A stretch of 28,400 bases of DNA from Nanobdellota archaeon (GTDB lineage: Archaea > Nanobdellota > Nanobdellia > Parvarchaeales > Parvarchaeaceae). The stretch lies in the NCBI GenBank assembly GCA_021818665.1, contig JAKATQ010000007.1:1-28400 (forward strand), in the 5' to 3' direction. The notes under the pieces were generated by a model that did not search any database, was not told where the DNA came from, and saw only the letters and a list, made by a program, of their open reading frames with translations. Shown in pieces: positions 23,385 to 28,400 of the stretch. The first letter of the stretch is position 1. Each line of letters opens with the position of its first letter. The position numbers were made by a program, and so were the translations under genes.

Positions 23385-24137
23385 TTAGCGCAGTTCTAGA
23401 TAGATAGGGGCGTGGTCAGACCCCTTTATATTATTAAGTATGCCGGCAGCCGCGGTTTTGCCGCACAGGTCATTCGACACCAGAAAGTAGTCTATCCGCC
23501 ACCCTATATTTTTCTCCCTAGCACCAAAACGGTAGGTCCACCACGTGTAATTTCCTCCAGCACTAACGAACATGCGGTATGCATCCGTGTAGCCGCTGCG
23601 GACGAAGCGTGTGAACCACGCACGTTCACGTCGAGTGAAGCCCGCGTTTTCCTCGTTTTCTTTCGGCCTAGCTATGTCACGCTCTTCGTGAGCCACATTG
23701 AAATCTCCGCATATGATCACCGGCTTCTTTTTCCGCAGCCCGTCCGCGAACACAGAGAAGGCACGGTCGAACTCGATTTTAAAATCCAATCTTGAAAGAT
23801 CCCGTCTGGAATTTGGGAAGTAGGCGTTTATGACGTAAAACGCCGGCATTTCGAGCGTAATCACACGCCCTTCAGCGTCAAATTTTTTGAGGCCGATGCC
23901 GTATATGACATTTATGGGCGAGCGTTTTGTGAGAGTCATCACGCCACTGTATCCCCGTCTAGCCTTGGCATCAAAAAGGTAAGCAGTATAAGGGTCATAA
24001 GCCACGCCTAAAGGCAGGGAATCGGTCTTAACCTCCTGGAACATTAGCATGTCGTATTCGTGCGAATCGACAATGGGTTTGAGCCCTTTGCCGAGGGCGC
24101 TTCTTATGCCATTAACGTTCCACGAAAGCAGCCGCAT
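23385..24137 (-). CDS. xth: Exodeoxyribonuclease III / AP endonuclease
   Basis: A 250-residue enzyme of the ExoIII/APE1 family that cuts DNA 5' to abasic sites and trims 3' ends in base-excision repair. It opens MRLLSWNVNGIRSALGK (N7), then MLMFQEVKTD with the metal-binding E35. RGYSGVMTLTK, VINAYFPNSRRDLSRLDFK and ICGDFNVAHEERD follow (catalytic D and N). GWRIDYFLVS and the terminal GSDHAPIYLEL (D-H pair) complete the active site. A GTG at 24152 would extend it by five residues. The family consensus and a TATA-like GAATAAAAG centred about 26 bases upstream on the minus strand favour 24137. It is divergent from dcd, with about 80 bases between. Confidence 0.93.
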   Translation of the reverse strand: MRLLSWNVNGIRSALGKGLKPIVDSHEYDMLMFQEVKTDSLPLGVAYDPYTAYLFDAKARRGYSGVMTLTKRSPINVIYGIGLKKFDAEGRVITLEMPAFYVINAYFPNSRRDLSRLDFKIEFDRAFSVFADGLRKKKPVIICGDFNVAHEERDIARPKENEENAGFTRRERAWFTRFVRSGYTDAYRMFVSAGGNYTWWTYRFGAREKNIGWRIDYFLVSNDLCGKTAAAGILNNIKGSDHAPIYLELR

Positions 24138-24186
24138 TATGTAGATAAGCACGTCCTTCTTTTATTCTTACGGGCGCCCTTGATAG

Positions 24187-24195
24187 ATATATATA
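24187..24195 (+). promoter_or_regulatory. TATA box of dcd
   Basis: ATATATATA is centred about 28 bases before the dcd ATG at 24219. It supports this internal start over longer in-frame starts that would run through the divergent xth promoter. Confidence 0.55.
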
Positions 24196-24218
24196 GCAAT
24201 CCATGCAAAATCATTAGC

Positions 24219-24737
24219 ATGGCGGTATTGACAAGATCAGAGATACTAAAGCTCATAAAAGACAAGACCCTCCGAATAACGCCCTTTGATAAGAGCCAGG
24301 TCGGACCGGGATCTATAGACCTGCATCTTGGCAAAGTTTTCCGGGTTTTCAAGAAGGCGCACGGCTTTTTCAACGTCGATGACAAGTCCGATTATAGGAA
24401 GATAACGGAGACCGTTAAGGTCAAGGACGGCAGCTACTTGCTCATAGAACCCGGCGAGTTGGTCCACGGCATAACCGTGGAGACCATACGGCTTCCGAGG
24501 GGCGTATCGGCTCGAATAGAGGGGAGATCCAGATTTGCAAGGATAGGCCTTCTGACGCACCTTAGCAGCGGCTTCATGCAACCTGGCACGAACGGGAAGA
24601 TAGTGCTCGAGATAGCCAATCTTTCGCCGATAAGCCTCGCGATACATCCGGGCACGCAGATATGCCAGATAGTCATAGAAGAAGCAAAAGGCGATGGAGA
24701 GTATACCGGCAGGTTCTCGAATCAGATGAAGCCGTGA
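24219..24737 (+). CDS. dcd: dCTP deaminase
   Basis: A 172-residue trimeric enzyme converting dCTP to dUTP, the first step to dUMP and thymidylate; some archaeal homologues also hydrolyse dUTP. MAVLTRSEILKLI begins the protein, then QVGPGSIDLHLGKVFRV (about 27-43). GRSRFARIGLLTHLSSGFMQ follows, holding the conserved Arg and the substrate-site Ser residues, then PGTNGKIVLEIANLSP with the catalytic Glu in VLE. The C-terminal GRFSNQMKP closes over the triphosphate. The longer reading frame upstream is not used: the TATA box lies just before this ATG. An RBBP9-like gene begins 2 bases after the stop codon, so the two form one operon. Confidence 0.92.
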   Translation: MAVLTRSEILKLIKDKTLRITPFDKSQVGPGSIDLHLGKVFRVFKKAHGFFNVDDKSDYRKITETVKVKDGSYLLIEPGELVHGITVETIRLPRGVSARIEGRSRFARIGLLTHLSSGFMQPGTNGKIVLEIANLSPISLAIHPGTQICQIVIEEAKGDGEYTGRFSNQMKP

Positions 24738-24739
24738 AT

Positions 24740-25330
24740 ATGGCAAAGCGCGTGTTCATAATACACGGATGGAGCGGCTCACCTCTTGAAGCATGGATAC
24801 CTTGGCTTAAAGCAGAGCTTCAAAAGGAGGAGTTCAGAGTGTCTGCGCCGTCTATGCCCGATCCGGATAGACCTAGGATAAGCACATGGGTAAAAGCGGT
24901 CGGAGGAGCCGTAGGAAGACCGGATGGCGACACGTTCTTTGTCGGACACAGCATAGGTTGCCAGACCATCCTTAGATACTTGCAGGCTTTTGATGAAGTA
25001 CCTAATGTAGGCGGCAACGTGCTTGTAGCGCCATGGACACGGCTTACAGCTGCCGCGTACGGCGATGCAGAAGATAGGGATATTGCGAATGAATGGCTTA
25101 ATACTGCCATACAGTGGGAAAGACTTTCTAATAACAGGTTCATTACCATCTTTTCGGACAACGATCCGCTGGTGCCGTTGTCGGAGGCGCGGGTCTTTAT
25201 GGATAAACTACGTGCCAAGGTGATAATCAAGAAAAAGGCGGGGCACCTAGGCGGAGAATCTGGCATAAAGATGCTGCCAGAAGCACTCAGATCCGTGCTC
25301 GAAATGGCCTCCACACATAAAAGTTTATAA
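24740..25330 (+). CDS. RBBP9/YdeN-like serine hydrolase
   Basis: A 196-residue small alpha/beta hydrolase. RVFIIHGWSGSPLEAW (4-19) forms the oxyanion strand, APSMPDPDRPR (36-46) is typical of the RBBP9 family, and GHSIGC (69-74) is the nucleophile elbow with S71. FSDNDPLVP (138-146) carries the acid, D142, and AGHLGGESG (167-175) the catalytic H169. Family members have esterase-like folds, but natural substrates are mostly unknown. The first codon is taken as ATG 24740; a GTG at 24734 would add two residues. It follows dcd at once, probably on the same transcript. Its last codons contain the TATA box of the next gene. Confidence 0.87.
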   Translation: MAKRVFIIHGWSGSPLEAWIPWLKAELQKEEFRVSAPSMPDPDRPRISTWVKAVGGAVGRPDGDTFFVGHSIGCQTILRYLQAFDEVPNVGGNVLVAPWTRLTAAAYGDAEDRDIANEWLNTAIQWERLSNNRFITIFSDNDPLVPLSEARVFMDKLRAKVIIKKKAGHLGGESGIKMLPEALRSVLEMASTHKSL

Positions 25331-25333
25331 ATA
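25324..25333 (+). promoter_or_regulatory. TATA box of the nickel superoxide dismutase gene
   Basis: TTTATAAATA is centred 25 bases before the ATG at 25353 and overlaps the stop of the hydrolase gene. It gives the dismutase its own leaderless promoter despite tight packing. Confidence 0.6.
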
Positions 25334-25352
25334 ATGCGGTCTTCTAGCTGAT

Positions 25353-25871
25353 ATGCCGGTTTTGAAAGCTGTACTAAGCAAGATAGATTCTATAGTGCAC
25401 CTGCCGAAGGCAGAAGCACACTGCGACATCCCATGCGGCATATACGATCCCCACCTTGCGCAGGTGGCAGCCCACACTGTTATAAGGATGAACATGCTCA
25501 TCGGTCAGCTGAAGGTGCCCACCAACGATGCCAAGCCGGAAGAACGCCTCGATTTTCAGCATAAACTTACAAGATATACAGATGTAAAGGAGAAACATGC
25601 GGAACTGTGCAAGCACGAAGTAAGGATAATATGGGGAGACTACTTCAAGTTGGAGCATCTACAGAAGTTCCCTGAACTCCACGATCTTACTTGGAAGATA
25701 ATGAAAGCAGGTTCTAAGGGTAAACAAGACATCAATATGACAGAAGCGGAAGAGCTTCTTAATGATGTTAACAGGTTCGCCGAGATATTCTGGAATACAA
25801 AGGGCGTAAACACGGTGCGCGTGAAAGCACCATACCCCACCGAAAGAGAGATAGTCCTGCCCAAACTGTAG
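25353..25871 (+). CDS. sodN: Nickel-type superoxide dismutase
   Basis: A 172-residue Ni-SOD, which disproportionates superoxide to oxygen and peroxide. The nickel hook HCDIPCGIYDP is at residues 23-33; H23, C24 and C28 supply the ligands once the N-terminus is freed. The first 22 residues (ending KAEA) would be a propeptide, cut before H23, since mature Ni-SOD must begin with that histidine. KHAELCKHEVRIIWGDYFK (81-99), KFPELHDL and EIFWNTKG (about 144-151) match the four-helix-bundle core of Streptomyces-type SodN. A basic C-terminal extension of about 20 residues goes beyond typical SodN. No SodX-like maturation protease lies next to it. It has its own TATA box. Family identity is strong; expression and metal loading are not shown by sequence. 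Confidence 0.92.
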   Translation: MPVLKAVLSKIDSIVHLPKAEAHCDIPCGIYDPHLAQVAAHTVIRMNMLIGQLKVPTNDAKPEERLDFQHKLTRYTDVKEKHAELCKHEVRIIWGDYFKLEHLQKFPELHDLTWKIMKAGSKGKQDINMTEAEELLNDVNRFAEIFWNTKGVNTVRVKAPYPTEREIVLPKL

Positions 25872-25897
25872 GCACGAATACATTGACACCGAAGAAA

Positions 25898-26359
25898 ATG
25901 AATGCGCCAGTGCAACACGTGTCGCACGACACGGGAGACGGGCAGGTTTATAAATCTCCGTCGCTCGCAGTCGACGGTGTACTTATATTCGAAGGAAAGG
26001 TGCTCTTGGTCAAAAGGAAGCGCGACCCATTCGCTGGAAAGTGGGCACTACCGGGAGGATTCGTGGAGTACTGGGAGACAACGGAGAACGCCGTAGCTAG
26101 AGAACTCTTAGAAGAGACGGCCCTGCGAGCAAAGGCGGTGGCTCTAATCGGCGTTTATTCGGCTCCAAACAGGGACCCTAGGAAGCATGTAATATCAGTA
26201 GCTTACCTCCTTAGTGATTACAAAGGCGTGCCAAAAGGAAGTGACGATGCGAAAGAAGCGAGATGGTGGCCGCTTGACGGCTTACCCAAACTTGCCTTCG
26301 ATCACGCTAAGATACTCAGAGACGGTTTACAGATATTAAGAGAAGAACGAAGGAAATAG
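25898..26359 (+). CDS. Nudix hydrolase
   Basis: A 153-residue Nudix protein hydrolysing a nucleoside diphosphate linked to another group. VDGVLIFEGKVLLVKRKRDP (25-44) is the first sheet, then KWALPGGFVEYWE. The Nudix box runs from G54 to L76 with E60, R68-E69 and E72-E73. Its usual Gly near the end is A75, a tolerated change. YSAPNRDPRKHVISVAYLL and ARWWPLDGLPKLAFDHAKI are typical of ADP-ribose pyrophosphatases and NUDT-like housecleaning enzymes. The first ATG after the Ni-SOD stop is at 25898; a TTG at 25883 would add five residues, and no clear ribosome site decides. It probably shares the Ni-SOD transcript. Substrate unknown. Confidence 0.87.
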   Translation: MNAPVQHVSHDTGDGQVYKSPSLAVDGVLIFEGKVLLVKRKRDPFAGKWALPGGFVEYWETTENAVARELLEETALRAKAVALIGVYSAPNRDPRKHVISVAYLLSDYKGVPKGSDDAKEARWWPLDGLPKLAFDHAKILRDGLQILREERRK

Positions 26360-26435
26360 GTGGTAATAGAGCATGTGCTTATCTTGTCGAAGGAAGTTCG
26401 TCCCCCAATAGCGTTTGAGGCGAAAGACTCCAAAG

Positions 26436-27038
26436 TCAGCGTTTGACGCTGGCGAATCTTAAGTCCTTGTCTTCCCAGTAATCATTGGAAAAGTCTGATA
26501 ACCATACTGAATCTCTCTTTATATTGCGCGCATCGTCGGTCTTGTTAAACGAAGGCGCAGGATCTATAAGTTTTATGTTTAGCGCGCCTTCTCGGTTTCG
26601 ATAAGCTACGATGTTTGATCTGTCAAGGTCACCATGCCCAATTCCTTGCGCATTTATTTGAGCGAGTCCAGTCAGTACGTTTTTCCTTATATCCGCAGCG
26701 TCGCGAGGTGCTAGCAGTTTCCTTCTTAGTCTGTCTAGATCCTTCCCGCCGATTTTCTCGACGAGATAACCAATGTAACTCCCGGCTCTGTCTTTAATCA
26801 TTGCATACGGTCTAGCGACATAATCTGGCGAAGCAGTGTACATCCTGCAGAGATTCCTATATTCACCATACAATAAATCGACAGGGAAAGCAATCGGCTC
26901 TACAATTTTCATGTGTATGCTCTTATTGAGTAAATCTTCCGCTTTCATAAGTTCACACTCAACAACTGGAACTTTATTATCATCGATTTCTACCGGAGTA
27001 CCCAATACTTCTTCTAATGATGGCATGCGCGTTTTCAT
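26436..27038 (-). CDS. Minimal protein-kinase-like / RIO-like protein
   Basis: A 200-residue protein with a reduced kinase fold. The N-lobe is short: HMKIVEPI offers K44 as the possible ATP lysine and LLYGEYRNLCRMY gives E59 as the helix-C glutamate. YLVEKIGG is the hinge. HGDLDRSNIV (135-144) replaces the usual HRD...N loop with HGD...N (D137, N142), as in aminoglycoside-kinase and RIO-type enzymes, and KLIDPAP has the metal-binding D159 in place of DFG. No glycine-rich loop is evident. The ATG at 27036-27038 overlaps the stop of the upstream gene as ATGA, so translation is coupled; a GTG two codons earlier is the alternative. It could phosphorylate the neighbouring protein or a small molecule; no target is known. 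Confidence 0.65.
   Translation of the reverse strand: MKTRMPSLEEVLGTPVEIDDNKVPVVECELMKAEDLLNKSIHMKIVEPIAFPVDLLYGEYRNLCRMYTASPDYVARPYAMIKDRAGSYIGYLVEKIGGKDLDRLRRKLLAPRDAADIRKNVLTGLAQINAQGIGHGDLDRSNIVAYRNREGALNIKLIDPAPSFNKTDDARNIKRDSVWLSDFSNDYWEDKDLRFASVKR
26437..26451 (-). terminator. Hairpin at the end of the kinase-like gene
   Basis: CAGCGT-TTG-ACGCTG is a perfect 6-bp stem spanning the last codons and stop of the minus-strand gene, in the convergent gap with the Nudix gene. It is a tentative transcript end. Confidence 0.3.
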
Positions 27039-27349
27039 AGCCACCTGTCCAGCGAGGATTGTCGGCCTTCTTTGATCTGATATGCCGGCTGTTTTTTTAT
27101 GTTTAGTTCATAGATAGACGATATAAATTGTAAACAATTCTCCTGGCCCTCACACCCACTATATTTTTCAACCGCACTCAGTGCTACAGAAGAAATTATA
27201 CTCCATGAGTCATTAGATGCGCTTCCATAGTAGCTGTCCAAACTCTTTTGTGTATATCCTCTTCTACAAGCAGGACTAGCAGCCAGAGGAATCAGTTCAT
27301 CTTCGCCTTTTGTTTTATACAATACTATTTTTTTCTTGTAAGTTTCCAT
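27035..27349 (-). CDS. Hypothetical protein, operon partner of kinase-like gene
   Basis: I do not recognise this 104-residue protein. It starts METYKKKIVLYKTKGEDELI, has a Cys residue at about 28 (SPACRRG), a Tyr/Ser-rich stretch around 37-52 (SLDSYYGSASNDSWSI), and CEGQENC around 66-72, giving a possible Cys pair. There is no signal peptide or membrane span. Its stop overlaps the start of the kinase-like gene, so the two form one unit. Upstream are a clear TATA box and a 7-bp inverted repeat between it and the ATG. A small protein paired with a kinase-like one under a palindromic site looks like a regulated module such as toxin-antitoxin, but no family supports this. Confidence 0.6.
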   Translation of the reverse strand: METYKKKIVLYKTKGEDELIPLAASPACRRGYTQKSLDSYYGSASNDSWSIISSVALSAVEKYSGCEGQENCLQFISSIYELNIKKQPAYQIKEGRQSSLDRWL

Positions 27350-27361
27350 ACAAAATTATTA

Positions 27362-27393
27362 CTACTATATCATAGTAGAAGTAATATATAAAC
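27362..27393 (-). promoter_or_regulatory. Promoter with palindromic operator candidate
   Basis: On the minus strand, GTTTATATATT (27383-27393) is the TATA candidate, about 38 bases before the ATG at 27349. Between the box and the start lies CTACTAT-ATC-ATAGTAG (27362-27378), a perfect 7-bp inverted repeat where a repressor would cover the transcription start. Confidence 0.5.
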
Positions 27394-27454
27394 CTTTCGT
27401 TTGGCCTGCTCGTTGATTTCTGCGAGAGTGTCTGCTAGGTACGCCTGTGCATAA

Positions 27455-28351
27455 CTAGTATAAAACATGATAGTGTCGTCCAGGCGTGTCTCTTTCTTTT
27501 TGGACCGGCTTATGCTCCAAGCAGCTTATTGTAAAGCATCGTCTTGAGCCTGAGCTCGTTCTGCACGGACTTCCACCTTCGGCAGCATACGTGCTCTCTC
27601 CGAAACGGCGCTTGAAGGCGGAAAAGAAGGATTCCACGAGCCAGCTCTTCCCGTATCCCGCCTTTTCCTTCCATTTCTGCTGCCAGTACTTCATCCTCTC
27701 AACCTCGCTGAAGAACATCATTCCCTTCTCCGCCAGTGGATGGATCTTCTCAAGATGCGAGTGCGGCAGCAGGGCGAACTGCTCCATCACTGCTTTCTTC
27801 CTGGGGGGGCAGCCTTTTGGGAGAAGAGAAGCGGTGGTCCTTATCTTTATCCCAGATTTCAGCCCATTCTTCTCCAGAAAGGAGACGTTCCTCCTGGAGT
27901 CGTATGCCCCGTCGGCATAGACTGTGTCTCCTTTTGACGCCGATTCTCCAACCATAGGTATGAATTTCCTGTTGTCGTGGCAGCAGTCCCTGGTGACTCT
28001 CAAGTCCACGATCCGTTTCGTATCCACGTCGATAATGGTATGCAGCTTGTAGAACCTGGGCATCCCTCCGTATTTGGAATGCCTGTAGCTTCCCGTACGG
28101 CATACGGACATCCCAGAGGCATCGATAGCCAGCAGCCTTCCTTTCCTATGCCGCTTCCCTACCGTCCATTTGACGTCCAGGCGGTAAAGCCTCCTGCTTA
28201 TCGTAGTATGGTCTGGAGACCCCCCGTATATCCGCTTCACTAAAGCCTCCGTGGGTATCAGTTTGTCGCAGAATACGAACCTCAATGCGCTTATCCTGAG
28301 GATAAGCTCATCGGAATAAGAGAAGAGTCTTCCCTCCTTGTCTTCGTTCAT
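27455..28351 (-). CDS. IS5-like DDE transposase with frameshifted C-terminus
   Basis: The DDE transposase starts at 28351 and runs 298 residues to a stop at 27455. Its catalytic triad is visible: D77 (LLAIDASG), D147 (YADGAYDS) and E240 (SWLVESFFSAFKRRFG, with K247 in E-x6-K spacing). The residue three after Y233 is S236 where the family usually has Arg. After RRFGE the reading frame turns into unlike, Ser/Arg-rich residues (STYAAEGGSPCRTSSGS). In the +1 frame the same DNA reads EHVCCRRWKSVQNELRLKT, then MLYNKLLGA and TAA at 27510-27512, the expected ending. A two-base AG gain in the GAGAGAG run explains this. The catalytic core remains, so activity is uncertain. No tandem copy is visible. 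Confidence 0.75.
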   Translation of the reverse strand: MNEDKEGRLFSYSDELILRISALRFVFCDKLIPTEALVKRIYGGSPDHTTISRRLYRLDVKWTVGKRHRKGRLLAIDASGMSVCRTGSYRHSKYGGMPRFYKLHTIIDVDTKRIVDLRVTRDCCHDNRKFIPMVGESASKGDTVYADGAYDSRRNVSFLEKNGLKSGIKIRTTASLLPKGCPPRKKAVMEQFALLPHSHLEKIHPLAEKGMMFFSEVERMKYWQQKWKEKAGYGKSWLVESFFSAFKRRFGESTYAAEGGSPCRTSSGSRRCFTISCLEHKPVQKERDTPGRHYHVLY

Positions 28352-28353
28352 GG

Positions 28354-28376
28354 AAAGGAGCGCTTTGCGCTCCTTT
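28354..28376 (-). repeat. Strong hairpin in the transposase leader
   Basis: On the transposase strand AAAGGAGCGC-AAA-GCGCTCCTTT forms a perfect 10-bp stem with a 3-base loop, ending 2 bases before the ATG. It would fold in the mRNA leader and place AAGGAG in a stem. Such structures can limit transposase translation from read-through transcripts. Confidence 0.6.
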
Positions 28377-28400
28377 TGTCTCCAGTGGTCTATATTACCT

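Larger units (their letters stand above)
27455..28400 (-). mobile_element. IS5-like insertion sequence, ends not resolved
   Basis: The element includes the transposase and leader hairpin and runs to the right edge of the window. I could not match terminal inverted repeats: the right end may lie beyond 28400, and the left end is not clear near 27430-27455. It lies next to the operator-controlled small-protein/kinase module. Confidence 0.55.

Noticed and set aside
24060..24218. N-terminal extension of dcd
   Set aside because: The extension runs through the divergent xth gene and across the dcd TATA box; deaminases begin near the ATG at 24219.
27035..27349. Definite toxin-antitoxin assignment for the small-protein/kinase pair
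   Set aside because: Gene order and operator fit the idea, but neither protein shows a family signature for toxin or antitoxin that I can name.
27400..28400. Terminal inverted repeats of the insertion sequence
   Set aside because: I compared the last 50 bases of the window with 27430-27500 and found only weak partial matches; the right end may be outside the window.

Overview
The window reads as archaeal chromosome. Diagnostic genes are a Nop5/fibrillarin pair, the archaeal-type phosphoglycerate mutase ApgM and a PolX with a PHP domain. Most operon-leading genes have a TATA-like box centred about 25-30 bases before the start codon, as expected of leaderless archaeal mRNAs. Downstream genes overlap or abut, and some carry GGTGA-type ribosome sites. 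A small-genome lineage is possible, because Nop5 is reduced and genes are tightly packed, but the sequence alone does not place the organism.

Positions 1-8550 are visibly AT-rich; hand-counted lines give about 32% G+C, against 52-60% in lines further right. This part is a surface-glycan island. It holds five glycosyltransferase genes in full or in part with GT-B (GT4-like) architecture, one GT-A (GT2-like) gene, one NAD-dependent sugar-nucleotide epimerase and a degraded epimerase remnant at its right edge. Next come galU (8558) and ugd (9634), which would make UDP-glucose and UDP-glucuronate. A short ORF between them resembles the N-terminus of a Hef-type helicase.

Positions 10.9-17.5 kb are housekeeping: a coiled-coil protein of unknown function, apgM and polX in a tight operon, then transaldolase, a GmhB-like HAD phosphatase, a KaiC-like ATPase and an SDR. 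A frameshifted small gene follows (17.64-17.93 kb). A second epimerase diverges from nop5-flpA across what looks like one shared TATA box. From 20.5 to 23.3 kb lies an anion-type ABC transporter with a duplicated, fused permease, its ATPase, and a convergent gene for a free-standing AAA-associated domain.

Positions 23.4-26.4 kb carry nucleotide and stress functions: an exonuclease III-type AP endonuclease, dCTP deaminase, an RBBP9-like hydrolase, a nickel superoxide dismutase with an intact Ni-hook motif, and a Nudix hydrolase. The right end has an unrecognised 104-residue protein and a minimal kinase-like protein behind a palindromic operator candidate. Last is an IS5-like element whose transposase has lost its C-terminus to a frameshift.

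The main leads are the archaeal Ni-SOD, the split ABC transporter with inverted repeats around its TATA box, the Nop5 without its fibrillarin-binding domain, the kinase/small-protein pair, and three small decayed genes.
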